Numbered from the stretch's first letter, positions 47,913-60,576 are shown. The stretch is DNA of 64,000 bases from Superficieibacter electus (GCF_002915575.1 NZ_PQGD01000014.1:1-64000), one strand, 5' to 3'. Numbers and translations are program-made. Notes: generated by a model from the letters alone, not told the origin.

Positions 47913-49274
47913 TTATTCGAACAAATTATAATGCAATTTCTGCACCACTTGTTCGGCTTCCGCTCCCGGCACCAGGAAACACAGGTTATGACTGGATGCG
48001 CCATAGCAAATCATGCGGATGTTAAACGGCTCCAGTACGCCAAACACCTCTTTGCCCACGCCGCAGGCTTTCGACAAATCGTTGCCAATCAGCGCCACCA
48101 GCGCCAGGTTTTCTTCAACTTCCACTCGACACAGTGACGACAGTTCCGTTAGCAGCGCCTGCGTCAGCAGCGTATCACCCGTTGAGGTGGAACCAGTGGT
48201 GTCAAGGGTTAATGCCACGCTCACTTCTGAGGTGGTGATCAGGTCGACCGAGATATTATGACGCGCGAGAATGCCAAACAGTTCGGCGAGAAAACCGCGT
48301 GAATGCAGCATATTCAGACTATGCAGGGTTAGCAGAGTCTGTTTGCGTCGCAGTGCCAGCGCGCGGAACAGCGGCGGATTTTGCGTTTGATTACAGACCA
48401 GCGTCCCGCCCGCTTTGGGATCTTTACTGGAGCCAACAAAGACCGGAATATCGCTGCGCACGGCGGGCAGCAGCGTCGCCGGATGCAGCACTTTCGCCCC
48501 GAAGGTCGCCATTTCCGCCGCTTCTTCAAAGGCAATTTCATCAATACGTTTGGCCGCAGGCACCACACGAGGGTCGGTGGTGTAGATACCTGGCACGTCG
48601 GTCCAGATATCCACGCGGGTGGCATGCAGCGCTTCGCCCAGCAGGGCTGCGGTGTAGTCGCTACCGCCACGGCCAAGGGTCGTCGTGCGGCCTTTGGCTT
48701 CGCTGCCGATAAATCCCTGGGTGATGGTTAATCCTTCTTCCAGACGCGGCGCAAGCAACTGAGCGGTGAGTTCAGCCAGTGCCCCAACGTCCGGCTCGGC
48801 GCGCCCGAAACGGTCGTTAGTGCGCATCACTTTACGCACGTCAAACCACTGCGCCTGTACGCGGCGCTCCCGGAGGATTTCAACGAACAGCAGGGTAGAC
48901 ATCAGTTCGCCGTGGCTGACCAGCTCATCGGTAAGCGCCGGTGACGTCGCCAGCGATGCCGCTTCCGCCAGCGTAGTAATGTTTTCCAGCAGACGTTCAA
49001 TTTCTTCGCGAATGATATTCGGGTGCGTTAAACGCTCAAGGATATCGAACTGAATTTTACGCAGCGCGTCGAGTTTAACGAAGCGCTCCCCGGCTTCCAG
49101 CCCTTCGGCCAGCGCCACCAGCAGATTGGTGACGCCCGCCGAGGCAGACAGTACCACCAGCCGCACGCTGGGATCGGCAAGTACGACATCCGCACTGTGG
49201 TTCATGGCATCAAAATTGGCCACGCTGGTGCCGCCAAATTTGGCGACAACGAGCGGGGAAACAGCAGCAGTCAT
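47913..49274 (-). CDS. lysC: lysine-sensitive aspartokinase III
   Basis: Phosphorylates aspartate, the first step to lysine, threonine and methionine. 453 residues (E. coli 449; the extra four are at the N-terminus, MTAAVSPLVV). Catalytic core with KFGGTSVANFDAM, RGGSDYTAALL and DVPGIYTTDPR; the C-terminal half has two ACT domains (HNISVDLITTSEVSVALTLD and FNIRMICYGASSHNLCFLV) that bind lysine. Enzyme feedback is intact by eye. The upstream leader is the notable part: see the promoter entry. Confidence 0.96.
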   Translation of the reverse strand: MTAAVSPLVVAKFGGTSVANFDAMNHSADVVLADPSVRLVVLSASAGVTNLLVALAEGLEAGERFVKLDALRKIQFDILERLTHPNIIREEIERLLENITTLAEAASLATSPALTDELVSHGELMSTLLFVEILRERRVQAQWFDVRKVMRTNDRFGRAEPDVGALAELTAQLLAPRLEEGLTITQGFIGSEAKGRTTTLGRGGSDYTAALLGEALHATRVDIWTDVPGIYTTDPRVVPAAKRIDEIAFEEAAEMATFGAKVLHPATLLPAVRSDIPVFVGSSKDPKAGGTLVCNQTQNPPLFRALALRRKQTLLTLHSLNMLHSRGFLAELFGILARHNISVDLITTSEVSVALTLDTTGSTSTGDTLLTQALLTELSSLCRVEVEENLALVALIGNDLSKACGVGKEVFGVLEPFNIRMICYGASSHNLCFLVPGAEAEQVVQKLHYNLFE

Positions 49275-49386
49275 AACAACCTCGCGTCAGGGAATGAAAA
49301 AGCGACCTTGGCACAAGGGCAGAACGATCACCGGTCCATGTGCAAATACCTTATCCATAAATAAAAGCTGCGCCGGTTGATGTCAA
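49275..49386 (-). promoter_or_regulatory. lysC promoter and short leader without lysine riboswitch
   Basis: TTGACA at 49386-49381 and TATTTA at 49363-49358, 17 bases apart on the minus strand, give a good promoter. The leader is then only about 75 bases to the ATG. Its end, CCCTTGTGCCAAGG and CCCTGACGCGAGG, matches the end of the E. coli lysC leader, but the roughly 180-base lysine aptamer that precedes it in E. coli is absent. A GCACA/TGTGC stem is all that is left. Confidence 0.7.
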
Positions 49387-49440
49387 CGCCGGGGTTATGC
49401 GGATTTTTCATGCAGGACAATGCATCAGAAAAACTACTTA

Positions 49441-49567
49441 TATACTCGTCGTCTTTCAAGTTGCAGGTGCGTTGGCTGCGCTCCCTCACCCGAATCACTT
49501 ACCAGAGTAAGCTCATCGGGATTCGCTCACTTGCCGCCTTCCTGCAACTCGAAATCCATAGCGTATA
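49441..49567. repeat. ERIC/IRU element, 127 bp
   Basis: Exactly 127 bases from TATACTCGTC to GCGTATA with the ERIC inverted-repeat ends (CTTTCAAGTTGCAGGTGCGT ... CTTCCTGCAACTCGAAAT) and core TCACCCGAATCAC / GATTCGCTC. It sits between the divergent lysC and pgi promoters. Confidence 0.93.
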
Positions 49568-49703
49568 AAGGCTATACTTTCCCTGTCTTTTTAGCCGTTG
49601 TTGCCCCCCGGCCTGAGCAATGGCATAAAAACCATCACAATTTTCCGCCACTGGCGCTACAATCGACCGCAGTTACAATTCTCATATCTGAAGAGTATTG
49701 CTC

Positions 49704-51353
49704 ATGAAAAACATTAATCCGACGCAGACTTCTGCCTGGCAGGCATTACAGAAACACTTCGAAGAAATGAAAGACGTGACCATCGCGGATCTGTTCGCGA
49801 AAGACGCCGATCGTTTCACTAAGTTCTCCGCAACGTTTAATGATGCGATGCTGGTGGACTTCTCCAAAAACCGCATCACCGAAGAGACGCTGGCAAAACT
49901 TCAGGATCTGGCGAAAGAGACCGATCTGGCCGGGGCTATCAAATCTATGTTCTCCGGTGAGAAAATCAACCGCACCGAAGACCGCGCGGTACTGCATGTT
50001 GCGCTGCGTAACCGTAGCAACACGCCGATTATGGTTGACGGCAAAGACGTGATGCCGGAAGTGAACGCGGTACTGGAGAAAATGAAAACCTTCTCCGAAG
50101 CCATTATTTCCGGGCAGTGGAAAGGTTACACCGGCAAGCCAATCACTGATGTCGTCAACATCGGTATCGGCGGCTCTGATCTTGGTCCTTTCATGGTGAC
50201 CGAGGCGCTGCGCCCGTATAAAAATCACCTGAATATGCACTTTGTGTCTAACGTCGATGGTACCCACATCGCCGAAGTGCTGAAAAAAGTTAATCCGGAA
50301 AGCACCCTGTTCCTGGTGGCCTCCAAAACCTTCACCACCCAGGAAACCATGACCAACGCCCACAGCGCGCGGGACTGGTTCCTGAAGACGGCTGGTGATG
50401 AAAAACACGTGGCGAAACACTTCGCGGCGCTGTCCACTAACGCTAAAGCGGTCGGTGAGTTCGGTATCGACACTGACAACATGTTTGAATTCTGGGACTG
50501 GGTCGGCGGCCGTTATTCTCTGTGGTCAGCGATCGGTCTGTCTATTATTCTGTCCGTGGGCTACGACAATTTCGTGGAGCTATTGTCCGGCGCGCACGCG
50601 ATGGATAAACACTTCTCCACCACCGCCCCTGAGCAGAACCTGCCGGTGCTGCTGGCGCTGATCGGCATCTGGTACAACAATTTCTTCGGCGCTGAAACCG
50701 AAGCTATCCTGCCGTATGACCAGTATATGCACCGTTTTGCGGCCTACTTCCAGCAGGGCAATATGGAATCTAACGGCAAATATGTTGACCGTAACGGCAA
50801 CGCCGTAGATTACCAGACTGGCCCAATTATCTGGGGTGAGCCTGGCACCAACGGCCAGCACGCGTTCTACCAGCTCATTCACCAGGGCACCAAAATGGTT
50901 CCCTGCGACTTTATCGCCCCGGCTATCACCCATAACCCGCTGTCCGACCATCATCCGAAGCTGCTGTCTAACTTCTTCGCTCAGACTGAAGCGCTGGCGT
51001 TCGGTAAATCCCGCGAGGTCGTCGAGCAGGAATATGCCGACCAGGGCAAAGATCCGAAAACGCTGGACCATGTGGTGCCGTTTAAAGTGTTTGAAGGCAA
51101 CCGCCCGACCAACTCCATCCTGCTGCGTGAAATTACCCCGTTCAGCCTGGGAGCGCTGATTGCGCTCTATGAGCACAAAATTTTCACCCAGGGCGTGATC
51201 CTGAACATTTTCACCTTCGATCAGTGGGGGGTTGAGCTGGGTAAACAGCTGGCTAACCGCATCCTGCCGGAACTGAAAGAAGACAAAGAGATCGACAGTC
51301 ACGACAGCTCGACTAATGGCCTAATTAACCGTTATAAAGCCTGGCGCGGTTAA
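49704..51353 (+). CDS. pgi: glucose-6-phosphate isomerase
   Basis: Interconverts glucose-6-phosphate and fructose-6-phosphate. 549 residues, same length as E. coli, starting [12 protein letters not shown]. Signatures present: [16 protein letters not shown] near 150, [26 protein letters not shown], the catalytic Glu of [14 protein letters not shown] near 355, His near 386 and Lys514 in [13 protein letters not shown]. Single gene with a strong terminator. Confidence 0.98.
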   Translation: MKNINPTQTSAWQALQKHFEEMKDVTIADLFAKDADRFTKFSATFNDAMLVDFSKNRITEETLAKLQDLAKETDLAGAIKSMFSGEKINRTEDRAVLHVALRNRSNTPIMVDGKDVMPEVNAVLEKMKTFSEAIISGQWKGYTGKPITDVVNIGIGGSDLGPFMVTEALRPYKNHLNMHFVSNVDGTHIAEVLKKVNPESTLFLVASKTFTTQETMTNAHSARDWFLKTAGDEKHVAKHFAALSTNAKAVGEFGIDTDNMFEFWDWVGGRYSLWSAIGLSIILSVGYDNFVELLSGAHAMDKHFSTTAPEQNLPVLLALIGIWYNNFFGAETEAILPYDQYMHRFAAYFQQGNMESNGKYVDRNGNAVDYQTGPIIWGEPGTNGQHAFYQLIHQGTKMVPCDFIAPAITHNPLSDHHPKLLSNFFAQTEALAFGKSREVVEQEYADQGKDPKTLDHVVPFKVFEGNRPTNSILLREITPFSLGALIALYEHKIFTQGVILNIFTFDQWGVELGKQLANRILPELKEDKEIDSHDSSTNGLINRYKAWRG

Positions 51354-51368
51354 TAAATACTCACTAAA

Positions 51369-51397
51369 AATACCGGCAAATTGCCGGTATTTTTTTA
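51369..51397 (+). terminator. pgi terminator
   Basis: AATACCGGCAA and TTGCCGGTATT followed by T7. The 290 bases after it up to yjbE are AT-rich and hold the yjbE promoter; I saw no further feature there. Confidence 0.95.
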
Positions 51398-51687
51398 TCA
51401 GATAATTCTTCTTGTAGCTTATTCTCCCGCATTTTTATTTGTGAGCATAATCTGAAAAATATTTATGCTTTAGCGGTCACATTCTTTTCTTTTAGGATTA
51501 TCCGTATATTTTATTTTAAAAAGTTATTGATTTTAAAGAATAATTTATTCGTGAAATATCCTGAATTCTAATTTACCTTAAATTTTGACTCTATTTCTTC
51601 ACGATATCTCCTCAATTCTGGTTGTGTATACTCGAATCCGCCTGGATATTTCAGGCACCTCCATTCATTCAATGAAGGGAAATTGAT

Positions 51688-51930
51688 ATGCGTAAAATCC
51701 TGTATGGCATTTTTGCCATAACCGCCTGCGCGGCAGCGACCGCGTATGCAGCACCGGTTCAGGTCGGTGAGGCCGCAGGTTCGGCGGCGACGTCTGTTTC
51801 CGTGGGGAGTTCCACCACAAGCAGCGTTAGCCCCGTAAGCTCGGCCGTGGGTGTCGCCCTGGCGGCAACGGGTGGTGGTGATGGTTCCAATACCGGGACT
51901 ACAACCACCACGACCACCAGTACCCGCTAA
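51688..51930 (+). CDS. yjbE: exopolysaccharide operon small protein YjbE
   Basis: An 80-residue exported protein: signal peptide cleaved near ATAYA, then a Gly/Ser/Thr-rich chain ending [10 protein letters not shown]. It is the first gene of yjbEFGH, which in E. coli is under RcsB control and makes an extracellular polysaccharide; GfcA of the group 4 capsule is its relative. A GAAGGGA site precedes the ATG. The role of YjbE itself is not known. Confidence 0.9.
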   Translation: MRKILYGIFAITACAAATAYAAPVQVGEAAGSAATSVSVGSSTTSSVSPVSSAVGVALAATGGGDGSNTGTTTTTTTSTR

Positions 51931-51948
51931 CACCGGGTACATTAACCA

Positions 51949-51974
51949 TAACCACACTTCGGTGTGGTTATTTT
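51949..51974 (+). terminator. yjbE-yjbF attenuator
   Basis: TAACCACAC, TTCG tetraloop, GTGTGGTTA, TTTT, 18 bases after yjbE. An intrinsic terminator inside the operon, so yjbE would be made in excess over yjbFGH. Confidence 0.85.
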
Positions 51975-51995
51975 GCCCCTCCGGAGAAAAGAGTC

Positions 51996-52634
51996 GTGAA
52001 GCGACCAGCGCTCATTATGATTTGCCTGCTACTCCAGGCCTGTTCATCGACCACAAAAGGACTGGGAGACTCGTTGTGGAACAGCCTGTTTGGTACACCT
52101 GGGGTCCATCTCACGGACGATGATATTCAAAACATGCCTTATGCCAGCCAGTACGTTCAGCTCAATAATGGCCCGCAACTGTTTGTGGTGCTCGCTTTCG
52201 CCGAAAACGGGCAGCAGAAATGGGTGACGCAGGATCAGGCCACGCTGGTCACGCAGCACGGGCGTATCATCAAAACCCTGCTTGGCGGGGATAACCTGCT
52301 GGAAGTGAATAATCTGGCTGCCGATCCGCTGGCGACGCCGAATCAGATCATCGATGGGGCTACCTGGACCCGGACGATGGGCTGGACCGAATATAAACAG
52401 GTGCGTTATGCCACGGCTCGTTCCGTGTTTCGCTGGCAGGGTACTGACAATGTGGTGGTTGGCGGTGAAAGCACCGCCGTGCGCGTGCTTGATGAAGCGA
52501 TTGAAACCGACCAGGCCCGCTGGCACAACCGTTACTGGATAGACGATGAGGGGCACATTCGTCAGTCCGAGCAGTATCTGGGCGCAGACTTCTTCCCTGT
52601 CAAAACCACCCTGATTAAGGCGGCGAAACCATGA
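51996..52634 (+). CDS. yjbF: YjbF outer-membrane lipoprotein
   Basis: A 212-residue lipoprotein of the YjbF/GfcB family. The signal MKRPALIMICLLLQAC ends in the lipobox LLQAC, which sends it to lipid modification. The GTG start has CCGGAG upstream and fits the E. coli protein. It overlaps yjbG by four bases. It probably takes part in exopolysaccharide export with YjbG and YjbH. Confidence 0.93.
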   Translation: MKRPALIMICLLLQACSSTTKGLGDSLWNSLFGTPGVHLTDDDIQNMPYASQYVQLNNGPQLFVVLAFAENGQQKWVTQDQATLVTQHGRIIKTLLGGDNLLEVNNLAADPLATPNQIIDGATWTRTMGWTEYKQVRYATARSVFRWQGTDNVVVGGESTAVRVLDEAIETDQARWHNRYWIDDEGHIRQSEQYLGADFFPVKTTLIKAAKP

Positions 52635-53368
52635 AAAAACGGTTTATTGCGTCGCTGCTCCTGTGTCTGACATCCTCTCTGGCGACGGCGGCAGGCACGG
52701 TGCAGGTTTACTCAGCGCCTGGCGCGCAGCCGAAAACGCTCAGCGGCGCGGAACATCTTATCGATCTCGTCGGGCAGCCGCAGCTGGCGAACAGCTGGTG
52801 GCCGGGGGCGGTGATTAGCGAACGCCAGGCGACAGCCGTTGCGCAACAGCAGCATCAGGCATTACTGGCACGTCTGGCGGCAATGGCGCGAGAGGAAAGC
52901 GGGGACGATAGCGCGGCCATTAACGCGCTGCGCCAGCAACTGACGGCGATTAATGTCACCGGTCGTCAGTTTATTAATCTCGACCCGGATACCGTGCGCG
53001 TCAGCAATAGCGGCAATCCGCGTCTGCAAGGTGAGTACAGCCTGTGGGCAGGGCCGCGTCCCGATTCCGTGACGATTTTCGGCCTCGTCAGTCGGCCAGG
53101 GATATTGCCGTTTACGCCCGGTCGCGACGTCGCCAGCTATCTTGATGGCGTTAATCTGCTAAGTGGAGCCGATCGCAGCTATGCCTGGGTGATCTATCCG
53201 GACGGACGGACGCAAAAAGTGCCGGTGGCGTACTGGAATCACCGTCATGTAGAGCTAATGCCGGGCAGCACGATAGTGGTCGGTTTTGCCGATTCGTTAT
53301 GGAGCCAGACTCCGGATGAACTCAATGCGGATATTGTTCGCTCCCTGACGCAGCGGGTACCTGAATAA
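52631..53368 (+). CDS. yjbG: YjbG, GfcC-family periplasmic protein
   Basis: A 245-residue exported protein with a signal peptide cut near SSLATAAG. YjbG/GfcC-like; the region [24 protein letters not shown] recalls the beta-grasp (SLBB-like) fold of GfcC. It is coupled to yjbF (ATGA) and to yjbH (TAATG). Role in export of polysaccharide inferred from E. coli. Confidence 0.93.
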   Translation: MKKRFIASLLLCLTSSLATAAGTVQVYSAPGAQPKTLSGAEHLIDLVGQPQLANSWWPGAVISERQATAVAQQQHQALLARLAAMAREESGDDSAAINALRQQLTAINVTGRQFINLDPDTVRVSNSGNPRLQGEYSLWAGPRPDSVTIFGLVSRPGILPFTPGRDVASYLDGVNLLSGADRSYAWVIYPDGRTQKVPVAYWNHRHVELMPGSTIVVGFADSLWSQTPDELNADIVRSLTQRVPE

Positions 53369-55464
53369 TGAAAAAAACCTTTCTTTACAGCTTACTGGCG
53401 CTGGGCGTCAGCGCGGCCTGCCACGCAGAAACGTACCCGGCACCCATCGGCCCGTCGCAATCCGACTTTGGCGGTGTGGGGTTATTACAAACGCCCACCG
53501 CCCGTATGGCGCGGGAAGGTGAACTGAGTCTCAACTATCGCGATAACGATCAGTATCGTTACTATTCCGCCTCCGTACAGCTATTCCCGTGGCTGGAAAC
53601 CACGCTGCGCTACACCGATGTGCGTACCAAACCGTACAGTAGCGTGGAGTCTTTCTCCGGCGATCAGACCTACAAAGATAAAGCCTTCGACGTCAAACTG
53701 CGTCTGTGGGAAGAGAGTTACTGGCTGCCGCAGGTCTCCGCCGGGGCGCGTGACATCGGCGGTACCGGGCTGTTTGATGCCGAATATCTGGTGGCCAACA
53801 AAGCCTGGGGACCATTCGACTTCTCGCTGGGGCTGGGCTGGGGCTACCTCGGCACCAGCGGCAACGTCAGCAACCCGCTGTGCTCGGTGAGCGACAAATA
53901 CTGCCAGCGTGATAACAGCTATAAGCAGGCGGGATCGATGGATACCGGCGAGATGTTTCGCGGCCCGGCGTCCCTGTTTGGCGGCGTGGAATACCAGACG
54001 CCGTGGCAGCCGCTGCGCCTGAAGCTGGAATATGAAGGCAATAACTACCAGCAGGACTTTGCCGGTCGGCTGGAGCAAAAAAGTAAGTTTAACGTCGGGG
54101 CGATTTATCGTGCGACCGACTGGGCTGATGTGAACGTCAGCTACGAGCGTGGCAATACGCTGATGTTTGGCGTGACGTTGCGCACCAACTTCAACGACCT
54201 GCGGCCGAAATATAACGACAACGCGCGTCCGCAGTATCAGCCGGAGCCGCAGGACGCCATCCTGCAACACTCGGTGGTCTCGAACCAGCTTACGCTGCTG
54301 AAATACAACGCCGGGCTGACCGATCCGAAAATTCAGGTGAAAGGCGATACGCTGTACGTCACCGGCGAGCAGGTAAAATACCGCGACTCGCGCGAAGGCA
54401 TTGAGCGCGCGAACCGTATCATTATGAACGATCTGCCGGACGGTATTCGCACTATTCGCGTGACCGAAAACCGGCTGAATATGCCGCAGGTGACTACTCA
54501 GACTGATGTTGCCAGCCTGAAACGGCATCTGGAAGGGGAGCCGCTGGGGCAGGAGACGCCGCTGGCGCAACAGCGCGTCACGCCGATCGTGCCGGAGAGT
54601 ACCGAGCAGGGCTGGTATTTCGACAAATCGCGCTTTGATTTCCATCTCGATCCGGTGCTCAATCAGTCCTTCGGCGGCCCGGAAAGCTTCTATATGTATC
54701 AGCTCGGGGTGATGGGCACCGCCGATCTATGGCTGACCGATCACCTGCTGACCACCGGCAGCGTGTTTGCTAACGTCGCCAACAACTACGACAAATTTAA
54801 CTACACCAATCCGCCGAGCGACTCAAAACTACCGCGTGTGCGTACCCACGTTCGTGAATATGTAGAGAACGATGTGTATGTAAATAATCTCCAGGCTAAC
54901 TACTTCCAGTATCTGGGGAATAATTTCTATGGTCAGGTATACGGCGGTTATCTTGAAACCATGTACGGTGGCGCAGGGGGTGAGGTGCTGTATCGTCCGG
55001 TAGACAGTAACTGGGCGGTGGGTCTGGATGCGAACTACGTTAAGCAGCGTGACTGGCGCAGCGCGCAGGACATGATGAAATTCACCGATTACAGCGTTAA
55101 AACCGGGCATCTGACGGCCTACTGGACGCCGCCGTTTGCGCAGGACGTGCTGGTGAAAGCCAGTGTCGGGCAGTACCTTGCCGGGGACAAGGGCGGCACG
55201 CTGGATATCGCCAAACGCTTTGACAGCGGCGTGGTGGTCGGTGGTTATGCGACCATCACCAACGTATCAAAAGAGGAATACGGCGAAGGGGACTTCACCA
55301 AAGGCGTGTATGTATCGGTGCCGCTGGATCTGTTCTCTTCCGGCCCGACCCGCAGCCGTGCGGCGATTGGCTGGACGCCGCTGACGCGCGATGGCGGGCA
55401 GCAGCTTGGGCGTAAGTTCCAGCTGTACGATATGACCAGCGACAAGAGCGTGAATTTCCGCTGA
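53368..55464 (+). CDS. yjbH: YjbH, outer-membrane GfcD-like protein
   Basis: A 698-residue protein with a signal peptide (SAACHAE) and long amphipathic beta strands over the whole length, as in E. coli YjbH/Gfc[27 protein letters not shown]-like beginning and a [25 protein letters not shown] end mark the family. Presumably an outer-membrane channel for the polysaccharide. Last gene of the operon; a set of REP repeats follows. Confidence 0.95.
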   Translation: MKKTFLYSLLALGVSAACHAETYPAPIGPSQSDFGGVGLLQTPTARMAREGELSLNYRDNDQYRYYSASVQLFPWLETTLRYTDVRTKPYSSVESFSGDQTYKDKAFDVKLRLWEESYWLPQVSAGARDIGGTGLFDAEYLVANKAWGPFDFSLGLGWGYLGTSGNVSNPLCSVSDKYCQRDNSYKQAGSMDTGEMFRGPASLFGGVEYQTPWQPLRLKLEYEGNNYQQDFAGRLEQKSKFNVGAIYRATDWADVNVSYERGNTLMFGVTLRTNFNDLRPKYNDNARPQYQPEPQDAILQHSVVSNQLTLLKYNAGLTDPKIQVKGDTLYVTGEQVKYRDSREGIERANRIIMNDLPDGIRTIRVTENRLNMPQVTTQTDVASLKRHLEGEPLGQETPLAQQRVTPIVPESTEQGWYFDKSRFDFHLDPVLNQSFGGPESFYMYQLGVMGTADLWLTDHLLTTGSVFANVANNYDKFNYTNPPSDSKLPRVRTHVREYVENDVYVNNLQANYFQYLGNNFYGQVYGGYLETMYGGAGGEVLYRPVDSNWAVGLDANYVKQRDWRSAQDMMKFTDYSVKTGHLTAYWTPPFAQDVLVKASVGQYLAGDKGGTLDIAKRFDSGVVVGGYATITNVSKEEYGEGDFTKGVYVSVPLDLFSSGPTRSRAAIGWTPLTRDGGQQLGRKFQLYDMTSDKSVNFR

Positions 55465-55498
55465 GTCTGTTACCGATAGTCTGGCCGCGGTGTAGCAA

Positions 55499-55720
55499 TG
55501 CCCGGTGGCGCTGCGCTTACCGGGCCTACGTCAGGGTGCTTCCTCAAACGTAGGCCCGGTAAGGCGAAGCCGTCACAGGGCAGGTGAGTAAGATGGCCTA
55601 CGTCAGGGCGCTTCCTCAAAGTAGGCCTGATAAGGCGAAGCCGCCCGGGCAGGTGAGTAAGATGGCCTACGTCAGGGCGCTTCCTCACAGTAGGCCCGGT
55701 AAGCGCAGCGCCACCGGGCA
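55499..55720. repeat. BIME: four REP units with tandem spacer
   Basis: REP units at 55499-55529 (TGCCCGGTGGCGC...), and inverted ones starting GTAGGCC at 55550, 55621 and 55690. The last three repeat every 69-71 bases with the same spacer GGTGAGTAAGATGGCCTACG then TCAGGGCGCTTCCTCA. A mosaic element after yjbH, which may stabilise mRNA ends or bind gyrase or IHF. Confidence 0.88.
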
Positions 55721-55856
55721 GGTTAACCCTCTGAAATAATGCCATTCTCCCGCCACGCCTTTACGTTGGCTGACTAAAACCAGGATAAAAAATGTAGATC
55801 TGGATCACACTTTTGCGCTATATCTGAGCCTGGTATTTTTAGCAAAAGGTGCTGCT

Positions 55857-56267
55857 ATGTCATCGCTACCCCGCCCGGCCGTGGAATTTATCTCCACTAT
55901 TCTTCAGACCGTCCTCAATCTGGGGCTGTTAAGCCTCGGCCTGATTCTGGTCGTGTTTCTCGGTAAAGAGACGGTCCATCTGGCGGAGGTGCTGTTTGCG
56001 CCGGAGCAAACCAGCAAGTACGAACTGGTCGAAGGGCTGGTGGTGTACTTCCTGTACTTCGAATTTATCGCCCTGATCGTGAAGTATTTTCAGTCTGGTT
56101 TTCACTTCCCGCTGCGCTATTTCGTTTACATCGGGATCACCGCGATTGTCCGGCTGATCATCGTCGATCATACCTCGCCGCTGGATGTGCTGGTCTACTC
56201 AGGCGCGATCTTGTTGCTGGTGATCACACTGTGGTTGTGTAATACCAAGCGGCTAAAACGCGAATAA
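55857..56267 (+). CDS. psiE: phosphate-starvation-inducible PsiE
   Basis: A 136-residue inner-membrane protein with four helices (about 12-37, 54-74, 80-100 and 107-128), almost the same as E. coli PsiE. E. coli psiE is induced by phosphate limitation (PhoB) and affected by CRP; function is unknown. The upstream ATCTGGATCACA could be a half CRP site, but I do not call it. Convergent with malG. Confidence 0.93.
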   Translation: MSSLPRPAVEFISTILQTVLNLGLLSLGLILVVFLGKETVHLAEVLFAPEQTSKYELVEGLVVYFLYFEFIALIVKYFQSGFHFPLRYFVYIGITAIVRLIIVDHTSPLDVLVYSGAILLLVITLWLCNTKRLKRE

Positions 56268-56290
56268 AAAAGGGCGCTCCGAAGAGCGCC
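56264..56290 (-). terminator. malEFG operon terminator
   Basis: On the minus strand GGCGCTC, TTCG tetraloop, GAGCGCC, C then TTTTTT. It lies 66 bases after malG. On the plus strand there is no T run, so it serves malG and not psiE. Confidence 0.88.
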
Positions 56291-56356
56291 AACAAAGGTC
56301 ACAAGTAAAGATCATTGAAAAGTTGAGGGTCTTGCAGTGGCTTCGAACGATGAAAC

Positions 56357-57247
56357 TTAACCTTTCACTCCGCCTGCCGTCAGGCCATTAACCAGCCAGC
56401 GCTGGGCCAGCAGGAACACGGCGGTAATCGGGATAGCAGAGAGCACCGCTGCTGCCGCAAAGTCGCCCCACAGGTAGTTTTGTGGGTTGAGATACTGCTG
56501 CATCCCGACCGCCAGCGTATAGCTGTTCACATCACGCAATAACAACGAGGCGACGGGCACTTCGGTGATTGCCGCGATAAACGACAGAATAAACACCACC
56601 GCCAGAATCGGTACCGACAGCGGCAGCAGCACCAGACGGAACGCCTGCCACGGCGTTGCGCCATCCAGCGACGCCGCTTCTTCCAGCGAGCTATCAATAG
56701 TTTCGAAATAGCCTTTAATGGTCCAGACGTGCAGCGCGATGCCACCCAGATAGGCGAAGATCACGCCGCCGTGCGTGTTCAGACCAATAAACGGAATGTA
56801 CTGTCCGAGACGGTCAAACAAGGCGTACAGGGCGACCAGCGACAGTACCGCCGGGAACATCTGGAATATCAGCATCCCTTTCAGCAATGTTGCTTTACCC
56901 GGAAAACGCATACGGGCAAAGGCATAGGCGCAGGTGGTGGAGAGGGCGACGATACCAATGGCGGTAATGCCCGCGATTTTTATCGAGTTCCACAGCCACA
57001 GCAGCACCGGGAAAGGCGGCGGGGTCACGCGACCGTCGGCATGCTCAACGCTGAAGCCGAGCGCCAGCCGCCAGTGTTCCCAGGAAATCTGTTCCGGGAT
57101 CAGGCTACCGGTGGCGAAGTTACCTTCACGCAGCGAGATGGCGATGACCATCAGCAGCGGGAACATAATTGCCGCGATAAATACCAGCAACAGCAGGTGC
57201 GTCACGAATAAACGTAATTTTTGCGATTTGGGTTGGACCATGGCCAT
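56357..57247 (-). CDS. malG: maltose ABC transporter permease MalG
   Basis: A 296-residue permease with six helices, same length as E. coli. The coupling helix motif ([27 protein letters not shown]) binds MalK. With MalF it forms the membrane channel for maltose and maltodextrins. It is 14 bases after malF and ends the malEFG operon. Confidence 0.97.
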   Translation of the reverse strand: MAMVQPKSQKLRLFVTHLLLLVFIAAIMFPLLMVIAISLREGNFATGSLIPEQISWEHWRLALGFSVEHADGRVTPPPFPVLLWLWNSIKIAGITAIGIVALSTTCAYAFARMRFPGKATLLKGMLIFQMFPAVLSLVALYALFDRLGQYIPFIGLNTHGGVIFAYLGGIALHVWTIKGYFETIDSSLEEAASLDGATPWQAFRLVLLPLSVPILAVVFILSFIAAITEVPVASLLLRDVNSYTLAVGMQQYLNPQNYLWGDFAAAAVLSAIPITAVFLLAQRWLVNGLTAGGVKG

Positions 57248-57261
57248 TATCGTTATCTCCC

Positions 57262-58806
57262 TTAATCAAACTTCATGCGCGTGGCTTTCAGATTCACAAT
57301 CGCCAGCGCCCCGACCAGCAGGAAGATCAGCGTGGCGATGGCTGCCGCCAGACCAAAGTCCTGACCACCGCCGCCTTCAAAAGCGATGCGGTAGGTGTAG
57401 CTCACCAGCAGATCGGTATAACCGGCAGGCGTGGTGGTGCCGAGACGGTCCGGACCACCGTTGGTCAGCAGTTGGATCAGCACGAAGTTATTAAAGTTAA
57501 ACGCAAAGCTGGCGATCATCAGCGGCGTTAGCGGTTTGATCAGCAGCGGCAACGTGATTTTAAAGAAGTTCTGGAATGGCCCCGCGCCGTCCATTGCTGA
57601 CGCTTCGTATAAATCGTCCGGGATTGCTTTCAGCAGGCCCATGCACAGGATCATCATGTAGGGATAACCCAGCCAGGTATTGACGATCACAATCATCGCC
57701 CTGGCGGTGGTCGGGTCGCTGAACCAGGCCGGTTTAATGCCGAACAACGCGCTCAGCATCATGTTGATTTCGCCGAAGCTCTGGTTAAACAGTCCTTTGA
57801 AAATCAGGATCGAGATAAAGGACGGCACCGCGTAGGGCAGGATCAGCAGCAGGCGGTAAATGGCTTTGCCTTTCAGCGATTCCCACTGTACCAGACAAGC
57901 CAGCACCATCCCCACCGCGACGGTGAGGATCACGGTGAGTACCGAGAAAATGACCGTCCAGACAAAAATAGCGAAGAAGGGTTTCTGAATGCCTTCGTCG
58001 GTAAAGACGCGCATAAAGTTATCCCAGCCGATCGTTACCGTGTAGCCGGGGCTGAGTTTTTCATCGCCCCAGTTGCCGTCAGCGTTGATCGCCTGGTAGT
58101 AGCCGATGTCATTGTTAGGGCGGTATTTAACGCCGCTTTGATTGTTGGTCAGCGTCCCGTCACTGGCTGCGGTATAAAGAGGACGCGTGCCGGAGAACTG
58201 GCGCAGCGAACTCATTATTACGTTCGTTTCATCAGGCAGTACGGCGGTAAGCTGGGTTAATGCCTGGCGATTCTGAGTGATTGCCCGTAAATTCGCCCGC
58301 TCAGCCGTTGGCAGAGCCGCCACTTCCTTCAGGGCGATTTTCTGCTCGCCGCCAAAAGTGAAGGCGTCGGAGAGATAGTTTTTTCCGGTTTCGCCGTCGG
58401 TCAGCGCAAGTTGCCATTTAGCCTCCACCGGATACAGTCCGAAGTTATAGGTTTTACCCGCCTGATAAGAGCGGTCCATCAGCACTTGCTGTGCGCGCTC
58501 CTGGGTAAGCTGGTTGGTGCTGCTGTAGTTGGTAAAGGCGATGGCGATGGTGCAGACCAGCGGGAACAGGACAAACAACCCCATCCCGGCCATGCCCGGA
58601 TAAACGTAGCGCCACGCGTAGGTTTTACGGTTAGCGAAAATATACAGGCCAGCCGCGCTTAAAATCAGCGTCATGATGGCAAATAAGTACTCCCCCTGGG
58701 CGTACATTAAAACCACAAGATAACCTACCAGCAGCGCCAGCAATCCAATCACTGACCATTTCAGCGTTTCGCTTTGCCACCAGTGTTTCTTTTTAACGAC
58801 ATCCAT
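57262..58806 (-). CDS. malF: maltose ABC transporter permease MalF
   Basis: A 514-residue permease with eight helices and the large periplasmic P2 loop (about residues 93-275) typical of MalF, which contacts the binding protein. EAA motif: [25 protein letters not shown] 210-base gap with hairpins separates it from malE. Confidence 0.97.
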   Translation of the reverse strand: MDVVKKKHWWQSETLKWSVIGLLALLVGYLVVLMYAQGEYLFAIMTLILSAAGLYIFANRKTYAWRYVYPGMAGMGLFVLFPLVCTIAIAFTNYSSTNQLTQERAQQVLMDRSYQAGKTYNFGLYPVEAKWQLALTDGETGKNYLSDAFTFGGEQKIALKEVAALPTAERANLRAITQNRQALTQLTAVLPDETNVIMSSLRQFSGTRPLYTAASDGTLTNNQSGVKYRPNNDIGYYQAINADGNWGDEKLSPGYTVTIGWDNFMRVFTDEGIQKPFFAIFVWTVIFSVLTVILTVAVGMVLACLVQWESLKGKAIYRLLLILPYAVPSFISILIFKGLFNQSFGEINMMLSALFGIKPAWFSDPTTARAMIVIVNTWLGYPYMMILCMGLLKAIPDDLYEASAMDGAGPFQNFFKITLPLLIKPLTPLMIASFAFNFNNFVLIQLLTNGGPDRLGTTTPAGYTDLLVSYTYRIAFEGGGGQDFGLAAAIATLIFLLVGALAIVNLKATRMKFD

Positions 58807-58940
58807 GGGGATCGTCCTCTACAACAATTGATCTCTTCTGACGGCAGACAAACGTAATACCGTGGCATTTTGCCTGGCGGCGCTTCGCTTGCACAGACCT
58901 ACCGGTAAGGCGTAATACGTTGATATAGTTGTTTTTTATA

Positions 58941-58966
58941 GCCGGGTGAGCATGGTGTCACCCGGC
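58941..58966 (-). repeat. malE-malF intercistronic stem-loop
   Basis: GCCGGGTGA and TCACCCGGC, a 9-bp stem, plus a decayed REP-like segment at about 58866-58912 (GCCTGGCGGCGCTTCGC). E. coli has REP units here that protect malE mRNA and lower malF expression; the same effect is inferred. Confidence 0.65.
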
Positions 58967-59016
58967 AAAATGACCAACATAGCGATGAAAACGAGTTGGT
59001 CGTCAACCTGTTAGCC

Positions 59017-60576
<1,560 letters not shown>

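Noticed and set aside
53581-54645. 354-codon open frame antisense to yjbH
   Set aside because: Shadow of yjbH; no start signal and no recognisable domain.
55499-55720. CRISPR array
   Set aside because: The repeats are REP palindromes with equal spacers, not unique spacers, and no cas genes are present.
55797-55820. CRP site before psiE
   Set aside because: Only the right half (TCACA) fits at the correct spacing; the left half does not match.
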